Shown: positions 11,214 through 21,340 of the stretch, piece after piece | Layout: each line of letters opens with the position of its first letter | Position numbering within the stretch: the stretch's first letter is position 1 | Source: Eukaryota sp. TZLM1-RC | Taxonomy: Eukaryota; Metamonada: BaSk clade | Length of the DNA: 64,000 bases | Assembly (NCBI GenBank): GCA_040285825.1 | Contig: JAUPSS010000001.1 | Span: 3,410,001-3,474,000 of the forward strand | Reading direction: 5' to 3' | Program-made: the position numbers and the translations under genes | The notes under the pieces: generated by a model | Database searches by the model: none | Told to the model about the DNA's origin: nothing | The model's input: the letters and a program-made list of their open reading frames with translations, nothing else

Positions 11214-12233
11214 TCACCTCTTTCTTCGTTTCATTTGAGCACTCATTTGCCTTCTTTGGTAGACCACATCATCCAGATCTGAGCCTCTGGCAAACGAAAA
11301 CATAAGATTGGAAAATGCTGCAGTAGAGTGTTCTTGTTCAACCGGTTGTCTGTCCCTTGATGGCTTACCTGCTTGACGGACACGGGAAGGGTGTACAAAG
11401 TGTTGGGATTGTGGTTTGTACTTGGTTGGAGGTCTACATGCGAGTTTTGATGAACTTGTCAACCAATTGAGAGCATCTTTTGGGTCAAGGCTGCTCTGAA
11501 TAGGGAGAAGTGGCTCGTCATCAGAACAATCATTTTGATTGTCATTTTGATTGGTGGTTTGATTGTTATCTTTTGTTTTATCCATATCATAATGGACATC
11601 TCCTGTCGGCCGAACAAGATCTTCGAGAACTTTCATCATTGAGCTCTGTTCTTGCTCTGTAACTTTAACATCATTGTTGACAAATGCTTCTTCGGGGGAA
11701 CTTGCTTCATCTTCGTGAGTTTGATCGAAGTCATTACTTAGAATTTGCTGTAAATTTTTAGTGGAAGGTCTGAAACGTGGAACATCTCTTGCATCGAATT
11801 TAATTAAATTTCCCTTCAAGTCACGAATTTTCCATATTTTTGATCTATACCACTCACGAAGTCTATAGACTTCTTTCCGCTGTAACCTGGCAGTTAGCTT
11901 CTTCACCTCAGGTTCCTCATCAATAGTGGGAGTCTCAGTAGAAAACAACCGGGTTGAAAAGTCTGAATTTTGACGTTTTTCAACACGGATGAGGTTTCCC
12001 TTCCATCTAGTGTTGTTGAAGGAAATGATTTTGAGGAATGTTTCCTCCGAAACTGAATCAAAGTCTACAAAAGCAATTCGAGACGGAAACTTGTAGGCAT
12101 GAGGACATGGGTTATTCTTTGTGATGATTCTGACAGCAGATGGAGAAGCTAAAGATTGAAACAATGTTTGTATATCGGCTTCCGAAACAGACTCTGAGAG
12201 ATTTCCAATGTAAAAAGATAAAGGATTGGTCAT
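11214..12233 (-). CDS. RNA-binding protein, NOL8-like (RRM plus low-complexity tail)
   Basis: A 339-codon frame ends in TGA. Residues 5-90 form an RRM: FYIGNLSESVSEADIQTLF as RNP2 and helix 1, then RIAFVDFDS as a diverged RNP1. This is followed by N-N-T-R-W-K-G-N-L-I-R-V-E and F-S-T-R-L, the pattern found after the RRM of nucleolar protein 8 (KTKWKGG and a downstream Leu/Arg helix). The middle has acidic stretches, an N/Q-rich run (about 215-235), and a basic C-terminus ending KRRKR. NOL8-type proteins are nucleolar and linked to rRNA processing; the role here is inference. It could be another RRM nucleolar factor. Confidence 0.6.
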   Translation of the reverse strand: MTNPLSFYIGNLSESVSEADIQTLFQSLASPSAVRIITKNNPCPHAYKFPSRIAFVDFDSVSEETFLKIISFNNTRWKGNLIRVEKRQNSDFSTRLFSTETPTIDEEPEVKKLTARLQRKEVYRLREWYRSKIWKIRDLKGNLIKFDARDVPRFRPSTKNLQQILSNDFDQTHEDEASSPEEAFVNNDVKVTEQEQSSMMKVLEDLVRPTGDVHYDMDKTKDNNQTTNQNDNQNDCSDDEPLLPIQSSLDPKDALNWLTSSSKLACRPPTKYKPQSQHFVHPSRVRQAGKPSRDRQPVEQEHSTAAFSNLMFSFARGSDLDDVVYQRRQMSAQMKRRKR

Positions 12234-12318
12234 TCGTAACAGAGGTTGTCTATAACAATGAAAGAAGTGTCCTAGTTACACTGATGATGAACTGAGTTGG
12301 CAAGTGGAATATTTTCTC

Positions 12319-13730
12319 CTAAGTACCATCATCAACCTTGACTCTTTGTAGGTATACCGGTCTATCTTCACCTTTTGCATGTGCTTCCATCACTACCAAC
12401 ATATTCAGGGAAGCATTTCGATCTCTATTCCACATACTTTACCATGATTTACACATGGTAAGCCCGTGACGATTAGACATCTGAAGCGTCTTCCATGGCT
12501 TGTGATTTCTTCCTTGGATGTCCATCGGAACCCTTCAACTGTTTTCTCCGATTTCTTACAATTGAAACAACAACTGGTTCGAAACTCATCAATTCAAAAG
12601 TCCTTATAACCATGCTTTTTAAATAAAATTCTCAAACCTTTTCCGGTTCTTTGAATTTCATGTGTTTTTGTTGTTCCCTGTCTCCGATTCCGATAACTAC
12701 TTGGCCTGGTTCACTAATTACTGAATTGAATCTCTGAATCATTTTCGCCTCAGATCTTGTGCGATTAATCTCAGTCCACCATCTTAGTTTCCTAAATATC
12801 TTTTGATCATAGACTTCACCAACAATACAATTCACAAAATTCTTTTGTTTAAAATACTCCATAAATCTATCAAATCTACAGCTTTTGGAATTGAATTTGG
12901 ATAAAGTTGCTTCCCATTCTGCTACAGATTTAGTTTTCTGTTCATTGTTACTCAAATTTAATGAGTAATCAATCATATGGGGAATATTGATATCTTGAGG
13001 TACTTTCCTCTTAATAAACTTATTGTTCTTTCAGTCATTTGATTAATTATACAGCTGTTTAAATCCATTCTTTGTTGTTGCTCTTCAGATGGTTCATAAT
13101 TGGATAGATCAATCACTCTACCAGTAGAGTTACTTATTGTGATTAGAGTGTCATTCCATATGCCGTCTCTTATTCTTTTAAATTCAGAACTTTTCGACTC
13201 AATATTTGGTTGATTTTGAGCATTCACAAAATGGACATATTTATCTCTCTCGTTTGTTTGAATGAATCATTCCAGTAGCTAAATTGGCAAACAATAGAGT
13301 AGATCAGATTTACCTAAATCACCAGCATCAAGGGTCCTCTCTTGAAATTGAGAAGGATTAATGCTGGGGTCATCAATATATTTTTCTTATTCTTTCGAAT
13401 TCCTTCGCGTTTAACTTGTACTGTTTCAAATCTAGATTGAATGAATGATACCGAAGCGTGATAAACTGCACCATTATAGGGTAGAAGAATTGTGTAGAAG
13501 AAAGTGTTTTCTTCGTTGCCAGAAATGATCAATTGTGAGCAAAGATCCTTTCGATCATCTGCCTTGAAAAACAACAGGGCAGATGCGACGGCCAAGTAAG
13601 TATTTATGGATGTGACCGAATTAATGAGTGATTAATATAGTTGTTGATTGGATCAGTGATTTGTTCATCATCTAACCACATGTCCATGAAATTATCACTG
13701 TGTGGCCATCTACCTGATAAATTAATTCTT
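12319..13730 (-). pseudogene. Fanzor (TnpB-like RNA-guided nuclease) pseudogene, subfamily 1
   Basis: Minus-strand frames read in order: 13314-13730 (N-terminal and possible RuvC-I part), 12973-13227, 12632-12976, and a final frame to TAG at 12319. The diagnostic part is the last: VVIGIGD, then K-G-L-R-I-L-F-K-K-H-G-Y-K-D-F, an in-frame stop, DEFRTS (12573-12590), a CxxC finger half (12558-12569), H-G-L-T-M-C, and W-N-R-D-R-N-A-S-L-N-M-L. This is the GD...DE(F/Y)RTS...CxxC...RDxNAxxN order of Fanzor and TnpB C-termini. At least two frameshifts and two stops break it. RuvC-I is not convincingly located. It lies 86 bp upstream of the NOL8-like start codon. Confidence 0.75.
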
Positions 13731-14112
13731 TTAAAAACTATAAATTTGTTAAATGAATTAAATTTGTATAATTTTGGTAATCATACTTACTAAAACAATA
13801 ATAGAATAATTGATCAAAAAGGTGATCAACCTCTGAATAATAAATACAAAATGAAATGCTCAATTCTATGAAGAGTTTGTGGGTAGAAACACTGATGTGT
13901 TCAAGACATACAGGTTCGTGTCCCAGACACGAGCAGCAAATTCAAATAAATAGTGTTTTCTAGAAATATTTATAAAGTTGGTTTTAATAAACAAAAATGT
14001 TAAATAATTAATTGAAAAACAATTTATAAAGTCTTCATGAGGGACAACTTGGATAAATTGAGCCTTTTCAACCAAAAAGGAGGAAGAGCAGGTAGTTCAT
14101 TTTCGTTTCGTC
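13731..14112. other. Intergenic region upstream of EMC7
   Basis: AT-rich and without a convincing gene; it should hold the EMC7 promoter. A 69-codon minus frame at 13866-14075 looks like chance. Confidence 0.4.
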
Positions 14113-14685
14113 ATGTTCCCACAATTATGGACCACACTTCTTCTCTTTCTCTCCACCATCAATGCAGTCCGCCTGCACGGACGGGTTCGTGGTGTGGCCA
14201 ATCCATCTGCATCTGTGGTGTATTTAAATGGTGAAATATCCGCATTAGTTACTACATCAGGGAAGTTTTGGGTCGATCTTCCTTCGAATGATACTTTTAT
14301 TGCAGAGTGTACACATCCATCCTATATTTTTCCCTTCAAAAACATATACACAGATGAATTTGGTGTTTTCCAATCTTCATCCTTAACTAGAACACCAATA
14401 GTTCAACTCGTTTTCTCCCCAATCACATCCATAGACTTTGATGAACCCGCCCTTCATGACACTATCATATCATATCTGAAGAAGCCTCTAGTTATTTTTG
14501 TTTTGATCATCATTTTCGCAAACATTGGTCTCAAACTCATGACTAGGAACATGTCTGCTGAAGAGAGGCAAGAGTTGATGGGGAATACCCAGGGTTTGGA
14601 TCCAAATAACCCCCTTAGTCTGTTTCAAGCATTGAGGAGTACCCCTCAACAAGTTGAAGAATCAGGCGCTGATGCTGAGGATTGA
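14113..14685 (+). CDS. EMC7: ER membrane protein complex subunit 7
   Basis: A single-exon frame of 190 codons ends in TGA. Residues 1-18 are a signal peptide (Leu/Phe-rich after M-F-P-Q-L-W). A beta-sandwich follows (LHGRV at 21, then VYLNG, GKFWVDLPSNDTF and YIFPFKNIY), one membrane helix at about 125-143 (PLVIFVLIIIFANIGL), and a short cytosolic tail with M-S-A-E-E-R-Q-E-L-M. This order is that of EMC7 (DUF2012), a lumenal subunit of the EMC insertase for tail-anchored and multipass proteins. The length is close to yeast and human members. ATG 14113 is chosen because it begins the signal peptide. Confidence 0.88.
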   Translation: MFPQLWTTLLLFLSTINAVRLHGRVRGVANPSASVVYLNGEISALVTTSGKFWVDLPSNDTFIAECTHPSYIFPFKNIYTDEFGVFQSSSLTRTPIVQLVFSPITSIDFDEPALHDTIISYLKKPLVIFVLIIIFANIGLKLMTRNMSAEERQELMGNTQGLDPNNPLSLFQALRSTPQQVEESGADAED

Positions 14686-14979
14686 TGAATTTCTGGATTG
14701 ATTGACCTATTTTGCTTCAATAATATGGCGTATTTCAACTATGATTAGATTTTGCCTGTGAGTAATAAAGAAAACTAATTAAACTATCTAAAATGCAAAG
14801 ACATCAAAAAAGGAAGAAAATAAGGACATATATTGAAAAGAACCAAAGAGAAATACAAAAAGAACAAATCACTTTTACAGTCAGAACATTACGTTATTGT
14901 TATTGTAGGTATCATATGATGCCGTTAGAAAAACAACTTTTAATTAAAAAGAAGCACAAGCATCTCTGTCACGGAGGCT

Positions 14980-15130
14980 CCATTAAACAAACACTGTCAT
15001 TGAAAAATACTGATTCTGATAATAGATGTTTTATTTACTGTGATTGGATTTTAACTGAAATTGTTGGTGATTTTGTCTCCTGTAATGTTGCAAATGACAG
15101 TTTATTCCAAAGAAAAAAACTTAATTAGAA
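14980..15130 (+). mobile_element. Family D LINE fragment
   Basis: The plus frame contains Y-C-D-W-I, IVGDFVSCNVANDSLFQRKKLN, closely matching the endonuclease region of the D copy at 48590-48700. It is cut off by a stop at 15126 and flanked by the MITE. Upstream codons of the same frame (14793-14980) are not clearly LINE. Confidence 0.65.
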
Positions 15131-15155
15131 TTAGAAAACTTATTTATTAGTTGCA

Positions 15156-15342
15156 CAGTCAACCCTCTATAATTGCACACATTTTGTGTCGTCTCAAAGT
15201 ATGCAACTAGAAAGTGAGCATTTAAGTTAATACAAAGCAATAAATAATAAAAGAGTTTATTAAGGTCCTCTAATACAAAAACTAACTATTTTTTTTGAAA
15301 AAGTGAGCATTTGTAGAGGATGAAATTATAGAGGGTTGACTG
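15156..15342. mobile_element. MITE, 187 bp, perfect 19-bp terminal inverted repeats
   Basis: CAGTCAACCCTCTATAATT at 15156-15174 is the exact reverse complement of 15324-15342. The right end is followed by TA and the left end preceded by CA, compatible with a mutated TA duplication. The interior is AT-rich with two GTGAGCATTT words and no coding capacity. TIRs starting CAGT next to TA resemble pogo/Tigger-type Tc1-mariner MITEs; that assignment is inference. No transposase for it is visible in the window. Confidence 0.85.
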
Positions 15343-15349
15343 TACTTAA

Positions 15350-15980
15350 ATTCACAGCCACTTATGCTGATATGATATCAAATTAATAAGCTAATTAGGA
15401 ATCTATTGCATGTATGATGATGCGTTATGTTTTGGTTCACTTACCACCTTCGTCATTATCCTCGGAAATATTACTACCAAAATTTCAATTACCAGGTCAC
15501 ACGATTTTCAGCAAAAACCCTCAATTTATGATCAATGGATTTATTGAGCGAATAACTCATCTTTATTTGCAATGAAATCTGTACGAACTTTTTTGGAAAA
15601 TATTTCAATAATTTCTGAAAATCGTTATTTTCTTCAAACGTTGGCCTTTCATCATCTAAATTGATTTAGAACTTCTTCTCAATTTCTTTAATAGTTTATT
15701 GTTGAATTTACCTTCAGTTTGGACCCAAAATGAGGCAACATCCAGTGTGCATGGCATAACGAAGCCGAACTAATAATCGATTGTACCAATATATCTCTGT
15801 GCAGGAGGTGTACAGGAGGTCCAATAGTGACACTCAACATCTGGTCAAAGTTGCAAAACAATCCAAGAAATCAGATCATGATGTGTAGAGGAGGACAAAG
15901 TGATGACACGTCACAATGACAAGTAAAACATTTTATTCCTGGAACAGACATATGAATTTTGCCGCTCCTTTAACCACTCA
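15350..15980. other. Intergenic stretch, nothing recognised
   Basis: No supportable frame, RNA or repeat. It separates the MITE from the LINE fragments starting near 15985. Confidence 0.45.
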
Positions 15981-15984
15981 AGAA

Positions 15985-16350
15985 CAATTTTTTTGCATCT
16001 TTGATTGATGTTAATCCTGAACTAATTCGAAGTCATGTATTCTCATCATCTTATTTTGGTGGAATTAATTCCACTAAATTGTCTATTCTCTGTCAATCTG
16101 CTTTCTTTGGTGGAGGGAAAAATTTTGTTTTTGAATTCTACAAGCGATAATTATTTAAGAGACCTTAAAAATGCTCTTGATTGTTTGCTTTATGAAATCT
16201 GGAGTTAATGTTATCCCGACAATGTACAAAAAATACTACCTTGAACACTAGTTAATTTGAGGCATTGTGTGCAAAAATTGTGCAACAAAAATTAATTATT
16301 TTTGAAGGCTTGGATTTTTATGTTCGTCTTGGTTAGGTAACAACTTCGTC
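15985..16350 (+). mobile_element. LINE internal fragment (region between RT and finger)
   Basis: Translation gives LIDVNPELIRSHVFSS, FGGINSTKLSILCQSAFFGGGKNFVFEF, then after frame breaks L-K-A-W-I-F-M. This is the block after the RT thumb in families A and B (LLEVNESLIRSHVF, SSILCKAAFLGGGKNFVFEF). It is truncated on both sides and contains stops. Confidence 0.65.
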
Positions 16351-16354
16351 GTAA

Positions 16355-16790
16355 CAACTCTCGTTTTTTCTAACAACTCTGTTAAATACAATTTCGTAAT
16401 GTTATTCAAAATGGAGTTAATATAACGAGGAAGGGCTTTCAATAACGAAATACAATTCTCTTTTTCCAAATCAAAAAACCAAATGTACGACCAGTTTCTT
16501 TGAGAAGATTTCCTTAATCATCTACAAAATGCAGACCTTCAATTCCAATGGTACCAAAAATTGAAATTTCAATTGGAACAAATTTGATGTTTCTGCCTCT
16601 TGTTCCATTGAGACTTTGTAGAAGGTTTTCGAATTTGGATTTTTTGGAAAGCTCTGCAAACTGTGAGTAAATGTTGAATGTCTAACTTGGCACTTCTTTT
16701 CCACGGAGATACGGTGGTACAATCGATAATTAACTCAGTTCCATCATAACATGTACAATGAATTCCACCTCGTCTTTGGCTCAAACTGAA
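16355..16790 (-). mobile_element. LINE C-terminal fragment resembling family C
   Basis: The minus strand reads R-R-G-G-I-H, IIDCTTVSP, then F-V-P-I-E-I-S-I-F-G-T-I-G and LIWKKRIVF. The family C copy at 62.1-63.1 kb has RRGDLIAPF, VVDFTTVDPF, FVPFAFSIFGNIG and NLWKNRIIF in the same order. The endonuclease Asp of RGD is replaced by Gly, and frameshifts are present. Repeated TAACAACT words mark the 3' side (16340-16400). Confidence 0.6.
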
Positions 16791-16799
16791 AGTTATTCA

Positions 16800-17130
16800 T
16801 CAAACAGAAATTCTAAACGAACTGGATGAATGATCACATTTTAATAGATTATAAAAATAATCACAAATAAATACAAGGATAATTGACATTTTTTGAGTGA
16901 ATTTAGAGCAGGAAATAAGGTTATCAAAAGAACCATAAACACCAAATTTACATTACAAATTTGATAACCATTGAGGAGGAGGTAGTTTAAGTCTAATTCA
17001 CATGATTGTTAATGATTCAATATCTGAGAGCAATAGTCAAAATCGGTGAGGAACTTCTGTTATCAAACAAGATGAACTATTTTGAAGTGAATTCATGCTA
17101 TACAAAGAAGACAAAAATAATTCCAAAGAC
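16800..17130. other. Short intergenic stretch, nothing recognised
   Basis: AT-rich with no supportable frame; it may contain unrecognisably old LINE sequence. Confidence 0.35.
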
Positions 17131-17133
17131 GAA

Positions 17134-17620
17134 TCAGTTAGCAGAATCAGTTAAGAGAATGCCATAAACTTGAGGTTTTCTTGTTACTGAGGCAGAAGAA
17201 GTACTATCACACATATTTTGTAAAAGATTTGCAAAAGCGGGATTCCTTTTCTTGACCAAGCCAAGTCTAACATCAAAGTGAAAGCTTTCAAAAATCTTTG
17301 ACAATTTTTGTTGAAGCTTTTTACAGCAAAGCTGCAAGTTAAACAGAGATCGGTTTGGAATTTCTTGAATTGATTGGGGAAAACATTTTGTTTAGATTTG
17401 TGGTGGAAATCTATCGAGTTTACAAGATAACTCATTCAAATATGGACTGCAACTGGGAACTAGCAAACGAGAATCTTCAGGAAATCTACAAAAAAATTCA
17501 TAAATAAAATTCTTGCATATACCCAAAAATGCTGATTGACACAAAATAGAAGATTTTGTAAATACAATACCACCAAATTTTTCTGCCAAAAATAAGTGAT
17601 TTTTCAACATTTCTGGTTCC
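17134..17620 (-). mobile_element. Family A LINE internal fragment
   Basis: Frames 17392-17610 and 17134-17337 match the family A block MLKNHLF...GGIxFTKSSILCQSAFLG...KNFIYEF and CCKKLQQKLSKIFES...RNPAFANLLQ. A stop and a frameshift separate them. It is truncated at the RT side and before the finger. Confidence 0.75.
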
Positions 17621-17639
17621 TTTATTTGAACTATTTTTA

Positions 17640-17812
17640 TTGATCTAAAATAATATCTAATATTCAGTATCCTTCAAACAAGCGTCACTATTACTGAACC
17701 TACTCACAACATTTCGTTCATATTCTACACCAATAGCTAAAAGAGCTTCAGTATTAGCAAGCCTTTCATTTGAGACATTACAAGGATCAACAGACATTAC
17801 ATCCACCAGTTG
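17640..17812 (-). mobile_element. Mixed family H and family A LINE scraps
   Basis: 17655-17745 matches the family H C-terminus (R-F-S-N-S-D-A-C-L near the end). 17745-17812 matches the family A VDPCN...NERLANTE segment. The two are joined directly, so an internal deletion or recombination has occurred. Confidence 0.5.
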
Positions 17813-17814
17813 TG

Positions 17815-18065
17815 AATTTAGGGAGTCCCTTTTGAATATTATAACGGATTGTATTTACAAACCATTTGTTATTCAAGCGGATGACGAAAATGTCCCGTCA
17901 TTCAATTGATGAGGTTTTTCTATTTGGTTAGTTCTAATTATTGCTGATTTTGCAGATCTGTTCGTGGAATAAAACCTATCCAGCCAAATCTTTTTGGCTG
18001 ATTTGGGATATGAAGATTTAGTATTTTAAATTTGTTGTTCAGTTTCTTGTTGGAATAAATTTACA
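17815..18065 (+). mobile_element. LINE 3' tail, type I
   Basis: The segment ending TTGTTGTTCAGTTTCTTG-TTGGAATAAA is, in reverse complement, similar to 3650-3710. It appears to be a 5'-truncated 3' end just before the elongin C start, with no intact coding part. Confidence 0.4.
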
Positions 18066-18124
18066 AATTAATAAATAAATAAATTTAGGAAGGAACCCTT
18101 ATTTCATTCAAATCATCATTTATT

Positions 18125-18331
18125 ATGAACAATATCCCATCAAACGACGACTTCATGGAGTACGTCATGCTTAGGAGTAATGACGGTGAAGAGTTTGTTG
18201 TCCCTAAGCACATAGCGGAGATGTCAGGCCTCATTAAAAGGATGCTTTCTTCTGGTACCTTCAAGGAAGCTAGTAGTGTTGTCAGGGTTCCTAGCACTCC
18301 TGTGCTCAATGCAAAGACATTTATGTCCTAG
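18125..18331 (+). pseudogene. ELOC: Elongin C, truncated (partial gene or pseudogene)
   Basis: A 68-codon frame reads Y-V-M-L-R-S-N-D-G-E-E-F-V-V, then H-I-A-E-M-S-G-L-I-K-R-M-L-S-S-G and P-S-T-P-V-L-N. This is the N-terminal half of the BTB-like fold of elongin C, closer to it than to SKP1 because of the S-G-x-I-K-x-M-L-S pattern. The frame stops where the family continues with a conserved Tyr/Phe helix and the C-terminal helices. I do not find these in the next 600 bp in any frame. Elongin C is normally an adaptor in cullin E3 ligases and elongin. Either a distal exon lies after a longer intron or this is a pseudogene. Confidence 0.6.
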
Positions 18332-18895
18332 GATTGTCTTCATCTGACCTTTGCTACATATGGACTGTTATCACTTCACTAGGGTAACATTTGTTCAAGG
18401 TTAGGGTACCATTGTCGAAATTCTTTCTTGTACATTATGTCTGCTTGTATATAAATTAAGTGAAATTTGTATATTATAATACAGTTCCATCCTTTGAAAT
18501 CTAACTAAGTGGACTCGTCTCAAAGGACAAGAAGCAATGGAATTTTGATATTGTTGGTTGTTTGATAGCTCACTGCTCAAAATGAAAGGATGATGCATAA
18601 TTTAATACTTGGCTTATCTCCACCATTGATTTCACACCCTGAGCAGCAAGTTTCTTTATTATCACCAATGAGAATCAAATCTTTTGTTTCTTGCAGCTCT
18701 TGTTTCATGTTATAACCATCTACAATCCAAGCATCATTATTATAATTCACACAACCTTTTAGTATTGAAGATTGGTTTAAAACAACAACCAAACATTATT
18801 AACTTACAATGACAATTATTGAATTTTGCAGGATAGTGTTTGATGTGAAAAAACTTGTTGTCAATATTTATAAAAATCCATTCTATAAACACTAT
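18332..18895. other. Region between elongin C and RPT6, unrecognised
   Basis: A 71-codon minus frame (18577-18792) with a C-C-S-G-C motif has no family I can name. The segment probably includes the RPT6 3' flank. No elongin C continuation was found. Confidence 0.35.
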
Positions 18896-20150
18896 TTATT
18901 TCCACAGTTTGGCTACTGATATACTCTTCTCCTTCTCTTTCTTCATAACCTTAACACACTGAGATTAAAACAATAAAATAAAAACATACTGCAAGGTCAA
19001 AGTCTTCTTGGCTGACAAAAAGACGAGCTTCTCTGAGAGCAAACATTCCAGCCTCAGTACAAACAGCTTTAAGTTCAGCTCCAGAAGAACCTGCCATTTG
19101 GTCAGCAATCTTCATGAGATTAATTCCTCTTGTAAGGTTCATCTTTCGGGAATGAATCTGTAATATCTGGAGTCGACTCTTATCATCAGGGTGGGGGAAC
19201 TCAATCTTTCTGTCAATTCTACCAGGTCTCAAGAGAGCAGGATCAAGAATGTCAATTCGGTTGGTGGCCATCAACACTTTAATGTTTTGTGTAGGTTCAA
19301 AACCATCTAGTTGGTTGAGAAGCTCCAGCATTGTGCGTTGAACTTCAGAGTCTCCCTTTGAAGAAGAAGATTCAGCTCGACTTCCACCAATACTATCAAT
19401 TTCGTCCATGAAAATGATGGCGGGCGCACATTGCCGAGCCATAACAAAGATTTCACGAACAAGACGAGAACCTTCACCAATGTATTTCTGTACTAATTCA
19501 GATCCAGAAACCCTAATAAATGTACATTTTGTGTGATGTGCAACTGCTCTGGCGAGTAAGGTTTTACCTGTTCCTGGAATTAGTAACAGCCAAGAGGTTA
19601 GCAACAAACCTGGAGGGCCATATAACAAGACACCCTTTGGCTGAGCTATGCCAAGAGCATCAAAGATTTCGGGATGTAGGATCGGAAGTTCAATGACCTC
19701 TTTAATCTCACGTATCTGGTCCTTGAGACCTCCAATAACGTCATAGGTGCTGTCTGGAACTTTTTCCACTCTCATCAGTGAAACTAAAGGATCTACCTTG
19801 GTTGGCAGGATCTTGTAAAGTTGATAGGAGTCAGATCGGAGAGCAACACGGCAGTTGGGAGTGAGCTGTGATATATCAAGATCCTTGGCGACTTCAACGA
19901 TGTATTTGCCTTCTGAACCAACCTTTACTAAGCATTTTTCCGGTCCCATCATGCGGACGACCTCTGCGACATATGATCCAGGTTCCTGAAGATGTTGCAG
20001 TTCCTCTCTAAGTAGACGAACTCTGTGATTGATCTGATTGCGTTGTGCTTCAAGACGACGAAGAGATTTACGAGCATCATTGACTGAAACTTCAAGTTGA
20101 GTCTCACGAGAACTAAGAAAGTGTGCCAGTGGTAAGACTTTAGTTGCCAT
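18896..20150 (-). CDS. PSMC5: 26S proteasome regulatory ATPase subunit RPT6, three exons
   Basis: With introns 19574-19609 (36 bp) and 18959-18989 (31 bp) removed, 1188 nt give 395 codons plus TAA, close to the usual length of about 400. The N-terminal coiled coil (about 15-50) is followed by the OB domain and the AAA+ core: [25 protein letters not shown] (Walker A, given here in part as GPPGTGKT), [11 protein letters not shown] (Walker B), [23 protein letters not shown] (Arg fingers) and the [20 protein letters not shown] sensor region. Unspliced, Walker A is split by foreign residues and the C-terminus diverges. Splicing restores the K-L-W-K end, a hydrophobic C-terminus. RPT6 is one of six ATPases that unfold substrates into the 20S core. 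The start is the first ATG before the coiled coil. Confidence 0.95.
18959..18989 (-). other. Predicted 31-bp intron near the RPT6 3' end
   Basis: GTATGT...AATCTCAG on the minus strand. Removal joins D-F-D-L-A to C-V-K-V-M and restores the conserved C-terminus ending K-L-W-K. Confidence 0.88.
19574..19609 (-). other. Predicted 36-bp intron in RPT6 Walker A
   Basis: GTTTGT...TTACTAATTCCAG on the minus strand. It is a multiple of three without a stop, so it reads through as 12 extra residues inside GPPG|GTGKT. Removal restores an exact Walker A. ACTAAT lies 6 bases before the AG and may serve as the branch point. Confidence 0.9.
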
Positions 20151-20289
20151 TGACTGAATGAAGTTTTCAAATTCGTTTTGGTTTTCGTTTTGTGCACATA
20201 ATTATAAAATCCTTTTTCACCACACCACTTCTTTCTCCAACACTATTCTTTTTACTAACACCTGAACGAACACTATAATAAAAGATGAA

Positions 20290-21340
20290 TCGATAATATT
20301 TTTTTTGGTTAATTTGTTTTATTTTGAAACGCAAACAAAACAACTAAACAAAAAACTAGAACTCAATATCCTCAATACACGCATCAACATCATCAAACTT
20401 CTTCAATGCGCGATTCTCATACTCTATTCCCAATTGCAACAGTGCTTTGGTTATCATTTCGGGAATTGCTTCAAGAATACTGAAAACAATAAAAGAATTC
20501 TCTATTATTATTTATTATTATTCTTATTATGCCAAAAATTGAAGTTCCATTTTTTTCCCCGCTCTTTCAAATAAACCACCTGATACTTGACATGCTCAAC
20601 ACGTCCTAGCTGAGATATGGGTTCATTGTACTTTTTGATTTTGCTCTTTTCAGCAAAGCAGAGCGGAGTTTCATCCTCATTGGCAAAATCAATTGCTGAA
20701 TCCTTACAAACATCAACAGTGACAACATCAACAACTGTTCTCACACCATCAGACCCTGGTGTAATTAAATCAGCACGGCGTTTCCCAAAAGTATTTTCAT
20801 CTTCATTTTCAGGTGACAACTTTCGCACAAGAAGTTCAACAAAAGCTTCAATGTGATGACTTTTGCACATTTCATACAGTTGGTCTCTAACAACATCGTG
20901 AAAAACTGAGCGACATGTAATATTAAATTCACAATTGAATAAATGATTCAGATTGATGAGCTGACCACAACGACAAATCAAATCATTTGGCACACTGCAT
21001 GACCACAAAAACACCTCATCCTTAGGGCAGTTGTCCATTGATAATCATTCAACAATAAACCATAGACATTTGGAATCTGGGAAATGAGACAACTTGAGCT
21101 ACTTTCCTTATTGATTAATTAAAAAGTTTGCAAAAACGGGATTCTTTTCTTTAGCCAAGCTAAGACGAACAGTGAAATCCAAGTTTTCAAAAACTTTTAA
21201 TATCTTTTTCTGCAATTTAGCATATGCAAATTTCAAGGAAATCAAACTCCTGGGTGGAATTTCTTGCATATCAGCAGGAAAGCTTTTGGACCATATGTGA
21301 GGAGAGATGCATTCAATTTCACTCTGCAAGGACACTAAAT
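20290..21340 (-). mobile_element. Family F LINE, C-terminal half, with internal deletion
   Basis: Minus frames: 21108-21335 (block before the finger), 20508-21038 (finger C-R-C-G-x7-H-L-F-N-C, then GKRRADLITPGSDGVRTVVDVVTVD of the endonuclease), and the last codons ending D-A-C-I-E-D-I-E-F near 20360. It is closely related to the F copy at 37311-37946. An insertion of short AT repeats and a deletion disrupt the region after VKYQ (20500-20580). It lies about 140 bp upstream of the RPT6 start. Confidence 0.8.

Noticed and set aside
16340-16430. TAACAACT repeats as a MITE end or CRISPR-like array
   Set aside because: Spacing is irregular, only three or four copies, no matching partner end; part of it is LINE 3' sequence.
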